A stretch of DNA of 64,000 bases from Hortaea werneckii (lineage: Eukaryota > Ascomycota > Dothideomycetes > Mycosphaerellales > Teratosphaeriaceae), in NCBI GenBank assembly GCA_037044905.1, contig JBAOKB010000037.1, forward strand, positions 868,001 to 932,000. The letters run 5' to 3'. Below, in pieces: positions 31,803-42,710 of this stretch (its first letter is position 1; every line of letters begins with the position of its first letter). Position numbers and translations under genes: made by a program. The notes under the pieces are model-generated. The model ran no database searches. It was not told the origin of the DNA and saw only the letters and a list, made by a program, of their open reading frames with translations.

Positions 31803-33588
31803 TTAGCCAAAGTTGAAGGCGAACTTGCTCTTCGACCGGATCCTCTTGCCATAGAAATAGAAGACGATCGGGAACGGCACCAAAGCCAGACACAGGAAGG
31901 CCAGCAGACAAGACGCCCACTGCGTACCGAGATTTTGGTACATGTAGGTGGAGAAAAGGGGGAAGGCGGCGGCGACGAAGCTCCGGACCAGTGCGTTGGC
32001 GGCGAGGGCCGAGTTCGCGTCGAAGAGGTATACGTCGACAAGGTAGATGACGGCGGGCATGAAGACGCCGATGATGCCGGCGCCGATGAAGGCCCCGCTG
32101 ATGATTTGGGGCCAGGGGTTGATGCTCGGGTATGAGGTCCATGCGAACCTGGTGAAGACATTAGTAACTTGCGGGGAATTCGATTGCTCTTGCGTTCGAC
32201 TTACCAGAACATTCCAATGACCAAGACGACGGAGCCGAGCATCATAGAAGGCAATCTCTCTTCCGGAATCGGCTTCTTCGCTTTGATGAGCTTGGGTGTG
32301 AAGATAACTCGGGTCTCCCAACACATGTACCCGCAAGCAACGAGCACGCCGATGAAAACAGCGACGAAGGGTAGAGAGGAGACGCCGAACTCAAAACCGC
32401 GATCGTACTCGAAGCTGAATGGGAAAGCGAAGAAGATCAGGTAAAGGATACCGTAGACCAACGAGATGTAGAGCGTCATGGCGATGAGGATAGGCTCCAT
32501 GACGATCATCTGCATGGGCTTGAGGCCATACTTGCGCAGCAAGGCGCCCATCTTGACGGGCTCCTCTTCCAGTCTAGAATGCAGCGCCCAGTTTTTCGTC
32601 TCGAATCGCAGACGGGCAGCCTTCTTCCGAAGAATGATAGGCGCGAGCGACTCCGGGACGGTAGGGAGCGCGAGCACAACGAAAAATGCAGCCATGATCA
32701 TCGTGAACCACAAAGTCCAGCTGGGGCCCAGGTTGGGGTTCTTCACGGTGAACTCTCCAACGATGGGTCCAATGGTTGGCCCGGCGAAGACGGCACCGGC
32801 GTAGGCCATAGTGGCGATGCCACGGGAGGCCATGTCCCAGAAATCGACGTAGGCTCCGGCGACGATGGCGAGCGGCGCGCTTCCGAAAGCGCCTCCGAAG
32901 AAACGGCAGACCATGATCGTTTGGATGTTCGGAGCGACAGCTACCGGGATCTGGAAGACGATGAACCCAATCATGCCAGCCATTAATGGATTGCGGCGGC
33001 CGTAGAGCTCGCTCAGAGGACCCCATACTAGCGGGCCTGTAAACCAAGGTCAATTAGTAAGAGTGATTGATAGCTTAGGTTGGAAAGACGATGCTTACCG
33101 CAGGCAAATCCACAAACATAAAGCGTTACGCCGAGGATCATAACCTCCTGGCTGACGCCAAATCGTTCGGCGTAGACAGTCGTGGTGGCGGAAAAGACCG
33201 AGCTGCCAAAGGAGATGACGAACGTGAGCATGGCCATTACGCACGTCATCCAGATCTTTCTCCAGAAAGGCCAGTTCTGAGGGTTTTCGGGATCGTTGGG
33301 TCCGTCGAAGTCGACGATATTGTTCTCTTGCTTCTCATCGTGCTCGCCGCCGTGCTGGTGAAAGCCTTCCTCTTCATCCCTGGGGGGCTCGTTGGCTTCT
33401 TCGATGCCTTTCTCGCGTTCTTCCTCGGGATCTCTGCGACTCTCTTCATCGTCCTTATCGTCTTGACTCATGTGCGAGGCATGATCCTGCGTCGTGTATG
33501 CTTCTGACAGATGTCTGGACGAGTGTCCACTCTGACTCTGATCGCTAGACTCCATAGTGGCGTGCTCCTTTCCCAACAAACCCGACAT
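31803..33588 (-). CDS. MFS drug/H+ antiporter, DHA1 type
   Basis: Three exons (33588-33099, 33036-32205, 32148-31803) total 556 codons (555 residues). A hydrophilic, acidic N-terminal tail of about 115 residues precedes the first helix, then NPENPQNWPFWRKIW, the common entry to fungal DHA1 pumps. The loop 2-3 motif is GPLSELYGRRNPL, and the FGGAFGSAPLAIVAGAYVD region with GPTIGPIVGEF is motif C of antiporters. Twelve membrane segments can be drawn. The C-terminus KRIRSKSKFAFNFG is cytosolic. Such pumps export toxic compounds or pathway products in exchange for protons at the plasma membrane. The nearest genes are IFRD and a PhyH-like enzyme, so its substrate is not indicated by context. Confidence 0.9.
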
Positions 33589-35420
33589 TGTTTGGGAGCA
33601 GGAGAAATGGCAGTAGAAGGAATACAGAAAGAGAAAGTGGACTACACCTACGTCTAGTTTTCCTGGGGAGCCATGGAGTTTTGAAACAAACCGAGGGGGC
33701 CTGTCCTACAGAGACGTTCGCAAAAAATCATCCGAAGATAGGCGGACCCAACAGTCGTCGTTTCGCAAGCTGAATGGCCAGATTCAGGCGTTGCGTGCGT
33801 ATCTCTAGGGCCCGATCGGATCTCGTAGTAAGGACCGGTTGGACCGATTACCAAACAGAGCTACTCCAGTTCCGCGGTAGAAGTCATGGCCACCGGCCAA
33901 CATATCATTACGAACCATGATCCGCCGGCGATCATACCCGACAGAGGCATGCGCAAATTGACAGAACACATGTGGCGTTGAGAGAAGAGAGTTTTGACCC
34001 ACTACTGGCGGACGGGCACTGCGAACGTGGCCCCTTCAGAGACGAGATTCAGGCCCAGTCGTCAACGGCAGGGCCTTACACTTGCCGTATCTGGCGAACG
34101 CACCTCGGTTGATACAGACTTGGTATCGAAGAGTAGGCGCTGATCAGCATGCATGGAGGTAGATCGCTTCGCATGATGTATGCCGTCGCAGCTGTGCCAC
34201 CTTTATTGTGAAAGCATCTTCCGACATCCACCTACATACCCTGACGAAGCAGAGATCTCGGTTCCTCCTAGGCTTGTGAACTTTGAATTTCGAGGCTCTG
34301 CTGCAAGGTTGCAAAGTTGAAGCGATGGAGTGTCAGAGTCCAACGGTCTTACCAGAAAGAGCTTAGCGCGCCGGTAGATGAGCCGCTGATTGCGCACCTG
34401 CTGGCCCTTGCCCGCTATCCTAGTGCACATCCAGTCTCGAAACATCTTTTTCTTTTCCATCCATACGGGCGTACGCACAACCAGCAATTTCTTGTTGCCT
34501 CGGTACGGATGTCATACCTCCAGTAGCTATATATCCAGATTGCGCTCGGTCTGGGATACAATTGCTCCGGAAAAGGGCCAGACGAAGATTTGGTCGACGG
34601 AGTCGAAGTTTGAAGGTCGTGCCTCGGCGATTGAGGATGGCCACCATCGGACTGACCGACTCTGAGCAATATGTCTGGCAGTCCAAGTTGAATTCTTAAT
34701 AATCTGAAAATCGTCGGATACGTAGCGCAGAGGAATCCGGCGAGCTCCTAGTTCTTCGCCTGGGGATCGAACATCCGTTCAGTCGCACGTGGTTGCCTGC
34801 ATGGTCGCCACGCAGATCTGACCTGATGTAATTGGACTTCTTCAGACCCGCTTGCGGCCCTCCATTTACATCGAATGAACATCACACTCATGCTCAAAAC
34901 CCCCGGATTGATATACACATTTGTGCTGAGCAACTTTTCGAGGCCAGCTTGTTCTAACTCCAACCGGTCTCCCATCTTCTGGGTCCCGGCAATGTGTTTG
35001 TGATCAAGGTTTGGCCTGAAGAGATGTCGAGAGCCTGGTATCTGACGATTGTGTGCAAAGGGGCGACAGCGTCTCCAAGTTGCTGTGTTTAGCGCATTAT
35101 CGAGCCCAGTTCGAGCAGCGATTGAACTATAGCGACGATCATCGGATTGCACCGGCGAAGGTAGACCTCATATGCAAGCATTTCGAATGCGAAATTCAAG
35201 ATCATCATGTCTAGCCGGTCAGAATGAGTCCGAATAGATACGAGCGGAGCGGCTCTTCAAGATGATGACCGTTGATTGCAGGAATTCGGACTCTGGACTC
35301 GACATTCAGTAATTTGATCTCAAAGAGCAACCCTGGCGGTGCAAACGTTAACGTCAGGCCACATGACGGATTAGAGGATTTTCATCTAGATCTCGACGAC
35401 CTTGACCCCTCGATAACCTC
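33589..35420. other. 1.8-kb gene-free region
   Basis: This is the longest region without a supportable gene. Overlapping short frames occur on both strands around 34200-34690, but with no shared composition, start context or motif. No repeat ends or RNA genes seen. Confidence 0.5.
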
Positions 35421-36407
35421 CTATATTGCTGAAGCCAATTCAGTCGCAGGATGCATGAGCGGCTCAAGTTCCAGCAATTTGTTGTTCCCAGTGCTAAAAT
35501 CGACATCATCTGAATTTACCTTCTTATGGTCTACGTCCCCATCAACCCACTGCGCCGCGTACTCGAGCCCGCTGTTGGCTCTCCAGCTGTCCACTACCGT
35601 CTTCGATTTCACAGGCAGCGTGACCTTCGAGGGCGCCTGGAACCACGACGGTTGGATGACGAAGGCTAGCATAATCCTAGGAGTATCAGTTCGGTTTGGC
35701 ATTCCTGCATGCCAAAGACGTATGTCTCTGATGATCAAGCTTCCTTTTCGTATACTCGGTTGAACTGGCGGCGAGGTACGACGGCGTTGTTCTACAACTT
35801 CGGGCTTGATTGCAAGCCCAAATTCATCGTCGGTGAGAGCGATATGCTGTTCAATGTTGCTTTCCCGGTGACTACCGGGCCATAGCTCGGTGCTGCCGTT
35901 TTCTACATTCATATTCGAAAGCGGGATGTTGATAGCATAGGCGAAAGGAAACAGCGGGTGTGGCTTGTCAATGTCACTGTGTACTGGCTGTCTGCCCTTC
36001 GCTTTCAGTGCCGTGTTGCCGTTGGCGTAGTGGCACATCAATTCGGGACCTAACAATGATTGCAGAATCGAAACAGCTATACGGTTGGCCCAGATATCCT
36101 CGAACATAAGATCTAATGTTGTCGGAGGTGCTCGGTCCATGTTGCGAGTGTGCCTTCCAAAGTTGAAATGATGCGTTGGGTCCTTAGCTATTTCTTCGGC
36201 CTCTGGTTGTAACAGCTGCCGTAAGCGATCTAGGTGCTCAGTTTCAATGACATTCTCCAGAACCAAAACGCCATCTCGATGGAGGAAGGTGAGCGCTTCA
36301 GCTATGGTATCGGGTGTAGTAAACCTAGCCTGGCGGGTTCGGTCCGAGATATGTATTGTATGAACACCGTTTGGTGAGTTTCCTCTACTATGACTGCTGG
36401 CCTCCAT
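35421..36407 (-). CDS. phytanoyl-CoA dioxygenase (PhyH)-family protein
   Basis: This is an intronless gene of 328 residues. It has the 2-oxoglutarate/Fe(II) oxygenase fold of the PhyH family. H143 and D145 (PVHSDIDKP) and H233 (LWHAGMPN) form the iron triad, and R244 (TPRIML) is placed to bind 2-oxoglutarate. NVENGSTELWPGSH is the characteristic loop before the distal histidine. The N-terminal DGVLVLENVIE segment is typical of the family start. Fungal members hydroxylate or oxidise diverse metabolites (for example in meroterpenoid and mycotoxin pathways), and no substrate can be assigned. It is divergent from the cytochrome oxidase subunit gene. All iron ligands are intact, so it is likely active. 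Confidence 0.88.
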   Translation of the reverse strand: MEASSHSRGNSPNGVHTIHISDRTRQARFTTPDTIAEALTFLHRDGVLVLENVIETEHLDRLRQLLQPEAEEIAKDPTHHFNFGRHTRNMDRAPPTTLDLMFEDIWANRIAVSILQSLLGPELMCHYANGNTALKAKGRQPVHSDIDKPHPLFPFAYAINIPLSNMNVENGSTELWPGSHRESNIEQHIALTDDEFGLAIKPEVVEQRRRTSPPVQPSIRKGSLIIRDIRLWHAGMPNRTDTPRIMLAFVIQPSWFQAPSKVTLPVKSKTVVDSWRANSGLEYAAQWVDGDVDHKKVNSDDVDFSTGNNKLLELEPLMHPATELASAI

Positions 36408-36816
36408 CCTCTAAGACGTGGCGGCGAGACCTGTGGGCAAGACGGTGAATCAACAAGTGAGACGTCGTCTGGCGGTTCAGAAGGCGATGTCCCTCTCACA
36501 CTGTACCGAGCTTAAGGAATGGGAACAGATCTAGATCTTAAACCGACTTATGGCTTCTTATTGAAGATATTCGTCAGATGTCTCATGTCCATTTACCATC
36601 TCTGACCACGAGCTGGGACTCAGCTAAAGCCCGAGGTGCATGCCCGTGAGCTTCCCGTCCCGTCATCGCGGCCTCAAGCATCCTCAGGCACCCACGCGCG
36701 GCGAAGTCCGGACGGAGCTTCGGCAGATCCCGCTATTCTCCAACCGCGACCTCAAGTCGTCAGTACCGCCGCCGGCAAGCACATATCACATTACGAACGA
36801 GGGAAAACGAGCAAAT
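36408..36816. promoter_or_regulatory. divergent promoter region
   Basis: This is a 409-base spacer between the PhyH-like gene (minus) and the cytochrome oxidase subunit gene (plus). Nothing specific seen. Confidence 0.4.
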
Positions 36817-37450
36817 ATGGTCAAGCCAATTACAGGTGTACGTCTCTACTAAGATCGCGACTGTCTCCATACGGCCGGCTGCGGCTGTAGAGGGCCCAGC
36901 TTCGGCTGGACAAGGAGGGGCGCTAGAGGTGCGAGATGAGGAGTGCAATGGCTAACGACATGGTCTATAGATGCTCCGTAGGGGCTTGGTGTTGGATCTG
37001 AGTGTCGCTTTCGGTATGTCTACACCTCTCCAGATACGAGTGAATACGTCTTGGATATTCGGCTGACATATAACTGCAGGTCTGGGAACTGCTTCGGGCT
37101 ACTTCTGGTGGTACGGTAAGTAGACTCCCTGCGCTGTCTCTGCGAGACATAAACCTACACCCTGCACCGATCCTTGCACTGGTTCTGCACGATTGAAGGC
37201 TCCACCGCATAAAGTCGACTGCACGCTGGCATGCGATTTGGCACGAGCTAGTCCTGGCGACAAAGAAAAGAACGGAACCTTCTCGCGGAACCTCACCAGG
37301 GATACATTTCCACAATGGCGGAATGGAAAAATCACGGGAGAAGAGAGACTGACAAAACATCAAGGCTTCCACATGCCGGCTGTCCGCCGCCGCGACTTGT
37401 TCTACGCGAAGCTCGAAGACCAGCGCGCCGAGGCTCTGGGCCAAGCATAA
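36817..37450 (+). CDS. cytochrome c oxidase subunit 7a (Cox9-like)
   Basis: Four small exons (36817-36837, 36971-37013, 37080-37115, 37365-37450) total 62 codons (61 residues). The protein reads MVKPITG, MLRRGLVLDLSVAFG, a single membrane span (LGTASGYFWWYG), and a basic C-terminus (AVRRRDLFYAKLEDQRAEALGQA). This is the pattern of the fungal nuclear-encoded subunit 7a/Cox9 of complex IV in the mitochondrial inner membrane. Donors are GTACGT, GTATGT and GTAAGT. The third intron is 249 bases, long for this genome, and ends AAG. An alternative donor two bases earlier in exon 1 breaks the frame and is rejected. No separate presequence is expected for this subunit. Confidence 0.85.
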
Positions 37451-37944
37451 ACGACTTCCTGAACACGCAGGCAACCACATCACCCTCACGACAACATATA
37501 CAATGGTCACTTGGAAGTAGTGTGATCGGCAGAGAGGGATATGGGTAAAGCGTGGGGGATTGATAGGAATTGAGAGGAAGGAGGGGGCCGCTGTACCTAT
37601 ATCAGAACGAGTGAAAAGTGTAAAGTGAGGCAACAGCAGTGGACACGCATCTTCGGAGAATCATCTCGTGTCAATTTGCTCTGTCTTTGGAATGATTCTT
37701 TACTAAGTGCGCTTTCAACTAGCAGCGCACCTCTACCCCGCCGCGACTAACCGTGAGGTACTTCACGCCTTTGTAAGGCTTCACACCTTCTCCTAAGCCT
37801 CTGCTCCTCTTTTGATCAATGAGCAGACTCTCCACTCTCAGCCCGCTAGCTAGCTGACCTTTTTGCGTAAAGGACAGTGTGGCAGAAGTAGGCATAAGCT
37901 GTCGATGCCGCTCCTGCCTGGCCTCATCCCCTTGACTCACGCCG
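37451..37944. other. intergenic between convergent genes
   Basis: This 494-base region lies between the cytochrome oxidase subunit stop and the AP-3 mu stop. It should contain both polyadenylation regions. Nothing else seen. Confidence 0.4.
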
Positions 37945-39491
37945 TCAGGGCGCTACATCGAACTTCTCCCGGTCTGAGTGGCGGGCTGTAGGTTGATCAT
38001 CATCGTAATCGTATGTCGTTGAAGTGATGCCATTCAAGATACCGCTGCTTCCTTCGTCGTCATTGTCGGTGAGCGGGCCTTGGACAGTACATCTGAGCAC
38101 AGCTCCGAGAGCGCCGAAATCTTTCCCGCTGACTTTCCACTCTACGCTGCCGTCTGCAGGATTCCAATGCGCCTCCCCTTTGGTGGGACGTAGGTCAGAG
38201 ACATTGCGTACAGCGGCCGGGAGAGGAACGTTGATAGTCAGTTCCTCGAGGACAGGAGCTTTAGGATCGGGCTTGGAGGCGCCACGTCCGGATGGACCAA
38301 GGTTTGACTGCAGACTCGCGGATGCCGATGACATGCGTGATGCAGCAGACGTTGGAGGCGAACAGCGTACCTCGAACTCCGCGCCACCTGCACCCAGACC
38401 CGTATTCACCTCTAAGCTTGCGGGCAGAAAGCTGAGAGACCCTTTGCTTTCTGCCAGTACAGCATCTTGACCCAAGTTCAGAAGATCAACCTCGTAGCCG
38501 GCAAGAGCAAAACGTCCGTCTGGCGGCACAAAGCTTAATAAGCCTTCACTCTTCCACCGGTTGAGGCGGACGCAAGGATGAAAGACCACCCGCTCCATCA
38601 CGCCTTGTAGCTGATCTGCCCGTCTGCTCCCGCTCCCCATGACGCCCTTGCCACCAGTAGTCGTGAGACTAAGTAGTAAATCCGGTACCCCACTGACTCT
38701 GGAAGTGAACGCCACACTACCTGACGCGAAAGCCGCCAGTGCTCTACCAGAAGGAGCGAGCGTGACATTGACCTCCTCAATCAGATCCACATAGAGCTCA
38801 TTGCTTGTGTGTCTGACGTTACTGCGTCTCCAAGGCACGGCAGAACCTTGTGCCGTCTCGGCGCCGCCTATACCGCCTATAGGCCTCAAAGGCGCTCCTA
38901 TTCGCCCACCACCGCCGAACTGCGATCCCGGCTGTTGAAGGGTCGGCGTGCTGGAGCCAGCAGGCAAACCGATCTTCCGAGTACACCGTCCAACACTCCC
39001 GGCCCGGTCTCGACAGTGTCTCTTAAAGCATTCCCTTCGCTCTCGCATGGAACACCGCCATCTGCCATGGCGCCCAGTATCTGCGCCACGACATCATAAC
39101 TCGCTGTGATCCGGGAAGCGAGTAAAGGTGAGCCGAGGAATTCTGACAGAGCGTCTGCCACGCGGTGGAGGAATTCGAGGACGGAGAGCGGCTCGATGTC
39201 ATAGGTGGAGGGGCTGACGAAGAGAAGGGCATCGCGGGTAATGGTGTAGCATGTTGTCGGCGGGGAGAGGTTCGGGAGGTGGAGAGTCGAAGGGCGTGGA
39301 GCGGGATGGGCGAGGTAGAGCGGGAGAATGGAAGACGGCGGAGGAGGCGGACGAGGAGTGGTGGTGTATGTGTGATCCAGGATGAGGTTGCTGTGATTGT
39401 GTAAGTAAGTGGTTATTCATGGTCGCAGATAGGAATCGGTACGTACGTACTTGTGCTCGTCGAATATGTAAAGGGCTTGGATGGCCGCCAT
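37945..39491 (-). CDS. APM3: AP-3 adaptor complex mu subunit, with one apparent frameshift
   Basis: Exon 1 (39491-39451) encodes MAAIQALYIFDEHK and exon 2 runs 39390-37945. The N-terminal longin-like part contains HNNLILDHTYT, a proline-rich insert, DIEPLSVLEFLHRVADAL, FLGSPLLASRITASYDVVAQIL and NALRDTVE. The mu-homology domain follows, with VPWRRSNVRHTSNELYVDLIEEVNVTL and SGVPDLLLSL. AP-3 sorts cargo from the Golgi/endosome to the vacuole. The two parts are in different frames: around 38976 one base is missing between DGVLG and KIGLPAGSS, next to an AA doublet. With one added base the protein would be about 495 residues. A 38-base intron could also bridge the frames but is too short to be likely. 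Either a sequence error or a real lesion; the rest of the gene is well preserved. Confidence 0.82.
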
Positions 39492-39829
39492 GGTCGTGTA
39501 TTGCTTTGTGCGGGACTATCGCATCGTTGGAATGAACTGTATCAAGCTGGTTTGGACGCGGACCGAAAACGTGTAGAATCGACAATGTTCTGTAGTCTGA
39601 CGTTCACATGCTCGACATGCGACTGCATACGTCCTCTCGTGGCCCAAGTTCACCGACCAAACGTGGGGCAATGCACCTGCAGCTCTTCCGAATGCGGAAG
39701 CTACGCCGATCCTAGCTTCGCTCCAGAAGTATGCGCACATGGTACATAGGTTGTCTCGAGCTACTCTATCTCACAACCGCTTTATCGTTCCATCGTCACG
39801 CTTGAAAGTGCTTTAGAAAACCCTTCAAA
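39492..39829. promoter_or_regulatory. divergent promoter region
   Basis: This is a 338-base spacer between AP-3 mu (minus) and the DMAC1-like gene (plus). No specific element recognised. Confidence 0.4.
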
Positions 39830-40179
39830 ATGGCAAAAGACCAATCATTGCAACAGCTGCAGCAACCTGCCGACATCAAAGACGTTCTAGCTGCTCAGGA
39901 GAAGGACTTCGACTGCCTACCATGCCGGCTTATGGGTATGATGTCTCCCATGACCTTCTCATGATCGAAACACTGACATGGCTACTTTGTTATGTAGGTA
40001 GTGCAGCCTTCACTGGTCTCGGTATCTACACATATGCCAGCGGCATGAAACAGCTCCGCGAGCGTGAACGCGAAATCATGAGGAATGCGAATCGGTTGAC
40101 GTTGGGGGCTCGAAAGGGAATGATCTATGCCATGAGTGCCGGCTTAGTCGGACTAGGTGTATATCGATTGAGGAACTAG
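39830..40179 (+). CDS. DMAC1/DUF4536-like small mitochondrial membrane protein
   Basis: Two exons (39830-39935, 39998-40179) total 96 codons (95 residues), with a 62-base intron. A hydrophilic start with a glutamine-rich stretch (LQQLQQPAD) leads to the conserved core DFDCLPCRLMGSAAFTGLGIYTYASG, which contains a CxxC pair and the first membrane helix. A second hydrophobic segment (KGMIYAMSAGLVGLGVYRL) closes the protein. This layout matches DUF4536, the family of DMAC1, a factor linked to assembly of the distal membrane arm of respiratory complex I in mammals. The fungal role is inferred. It is divergent from AP-3 mu. Confidence 0.72.
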
Positions 40180-40817
40180 CAAGAGCTATCCCTGATCCGA
40201 AGACGTCGCCGCCAACACCCATCTTCAAAGAGAGCAGAAATGATACGTCCAGGCAGAGAGCATGTCGTGGAAGAGTGGGAAATGGCAGGTGCGTGAAGGA
40301 GGCTGCACACGCCGCTTTCGAAAGCCCAGCGATGCCAAATTCCTTTGCTTTGCATAAGCATCGCGGACGAGGAACAAGGATATTGCCGCCTGCGCATGTG
40401 CAGAGGGCAATACCGGCATACCAATGCTTACATTCAAGAAGCGGCAACACCATCGGTCCCTCAAGCTACACTCCAGCTTGCAGAAGGCGGTGAATGGGAC
40501 GTGGAACGAAACGATAGAGATCCGAAGAGCGAGGGAGCTATTACTGCCATCGTACCGCCGGATATAGCGAATCAGCAAACTCTCCTCATAGGTATCCAGC
40601 AGCCCACCAAAAGAGATAGCCCCAAATCCAGCCCGAAGGCGTTACTCCGAAACTACATTGTCTCTGCCCATGGGCTTGCGCCTGGAAATCTTGCCCGCCC
40701 CCTCTCCAACGATGAACCGTTACACCAGGACCTCTTCCCACGCACCTCACAAGGCCAAACAACCCCACCATCGTCCCTGAACGCCAAGTCCCAAACGAAA
40801 CCACTTCAGAACCTCAC
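40180..40817. other. intergenic between convergent genes
   Basis: This 638-base region lies between the DMAC1-like gene and the C2H2 gene, which converge. A 190-codon frame on the plus strand overlaps the C2H2 gene antisense and has no features; it is rejected. Confidence 0.45.
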
Positions 40818-41297
40818 TCAGCCCTCCCGCCGCTGTCCCGCCGACGCAGCTTCGACCTTGTGCACAGTCCGCATATGCGCAATCATCTTATCCCGCCTGG
40901 TGAACCCGTATTCGCCCTGACGATGGCAAGGCCGCCCAGTCGCCGGATCCACATATGTGCATGGTACCAAGTCCAGCGTGGCCCGGTTGTGGATGATGTT
41001 CATGTGGCGTTGTAGGTCCGCATGGCGGGTGAAACTGATCTGGCATTGGGTGTAGAGGCAGGGGTATTGCGGTGGGCTGATGGGTTTGAGGTTAGTGGAT
41101 GATGGTGTCTAGGGCTTGGGTTAGGGATGTGCGGGCTTACGATGAGGGTTGCACGGTGGGTTGTTGTGGCTGCTGGTAACCTGGGGATATTGGGTGGGGT
41201 ATTGCTGCGCTGTCTGGTATGGGTTGGGCTGGTAGTATGCTTGCTGAGTAGGGGTCTGCCCGTACGCATAAGGATATTGCGGATAGTGGTTCGACAT
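40818..41297 (-). CDS. small C2H2-type zinc-finger protein with Q/P/Y-rich N-terminus
   Basis: The model has exon 1 at 41297-41141 and exon 2 at 41076-40818, about 138 residues. The start reads MSNHYPQYPYAYGQTPTQQ, a Tyr/Gln/Pro-rich region. The C-terminus holds two finger-like units: CLYTQCQISFTRHADLQRHMNIIH and a longer CTYVDPATGRPC..H..H unit ending HMRTVH, each with paired Cys and His. Probably a nucleic-acid-binding protein; no orthologue recognised by name. The exon 1 frame shifts around 41180: the first 33 codons are Q/P/Y-rich in one frame, then GYQQPQQPTVQPS appears in another and joins exon 2 in phase through a good GTAAGC donor. One base seems missing at a GG doublet. A weaker GTGCAA donor 14 bases earlier would avoid the shift, so the break is not certain. 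Confidence 0.62.
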
Positions 41298-42710
41298 GGC
41301 TGCGTGGTTGCTTTGCGGGATCGGTATAGTGATGGGATTGTCAAGACGATTTGGAAGTACAAAGGCTCGTTATGCCATAGGCCTCTCAAGGCCTTTTTTA
41401 TATTCCTGAAAATGAGGCAGAGTATATCCAACGATATGGGCACAAGGGTAGGTCTCCGCTATCGCTCTCTTCCTAAGCCGACGCGCTCACGGTTTGAGCT
41501 AGAATGACTCCAGCGGCTGGCGATATCATGTAACTGACAGACATCATCGCAAGCTTGCCGTGCTCCACGTGGCTTCCATGAGCGAATCGACACGTTGAGG
41601 CGTGCGATGACAGACGTTGCCCGTGGGCGGCCTCAGGAAAGGGAGGCAGTGCGCCTCTTTCGAGCCTGTAAGGCCGCCTTCAGAAGGCAGAATGTAGTGG
41701 TCCGAAGTCGGCCAGGCATCGGGCTATGTAGAGAAATTTGGAAACTGTTGAAAATACTTACTAGTAAGCCAGCCTATGAAACAGTTTAGATTGGGCGGAG
41801 TGGCATTCATGTGCGCTGTATTGACGTGACCTTCACATCACCCACGCTTGATGAGATCCAACCACTGGGCATTGCCGCGGGCGATGCCCTCGAGAACAAG
41901 TGACTCATGCATATGAAGGCATCCGCCACCGGTTAGTACTTTGGAACGCATGACCGAATCAAAGAGGAAGAGGGAGAAACAAATTTGACAGGCGTGCTGG
42001 AAGCTTTTTGACGTGAATTCCGTCATTCCATGCACGCCTTTGATCCGCATCGCCCAGCATTCCGCGGGGACGACCATATGTCAAAACTGCTGTTATGAGC
42101 CTTGACAGTTGAACAACAGCGCCCTGATGGGCGACGCCAAGCCATTGCCTGGTTGCCTTCTTGCCTCGTTGGGTAAAGCGTCATTTGCAGTGAGGCTCAA
42201 AAGCTTGCCAAGCCGTTATCACCAAAGAGGCGCAGTCGTTGAAACTTATCTGCAGCCTTTGAAAATTGCCTTGCTCACTCGCGGCTTAAAAACCCAAGCC
42301 CGTCTTTAGGCGGCAAGACAGCCTGATAACACAAGATGCACGAGGGCAGGTCTACAATGACGTTCCACTAATCATCAAAAGGCGGACGAAGGCCACACGG
42401 AGAGAGGACGTGACTGAATTTTTGGTAAAAAGGGAATATGTGAGGAGAAACTGGAGTTGAGAGCGCCCATTGCCCTCCCAACGGGCGCTCAGGAAGAAGT
42501 TCAGTATACTCGTCTCTGTCTGCGTTCAAACAGGCAGGTTCGAAAAGCGCGTGCCCACATTTGCGCGCTCGACGAGCCACGCTATTTGTACAAAAAGTCA
42601 TAAGCCAAGTAAAGTCCCTTTCAACAGAGCCGAAATAAAAGTGTGTTTGAAGCGGTACGGAGTAGGTGTGTGTGCGCGTATCCATGGCATTTGGGGAAAA
42701 ATGATCTTCA
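41298..42710. other. 1.4-kb gene-free region
   Basis: No supportable gene. Frames of 60-126 codons on both strands lack motifs. The right end holds the 3' region of the Not3/5 gene. Confidence 0.5.

Noticed and set aside
33589..35420. decayed transposon
   Set aside because: I looked for terminal repeats and transposase or reverse-transcriptase motifs in all frames and saw none.
40345..40920. 191-codon plus-strand frame
   Set aside because: It runs through the intergenic region into the C2H2 gene on the other strand and has no recognisable composition.
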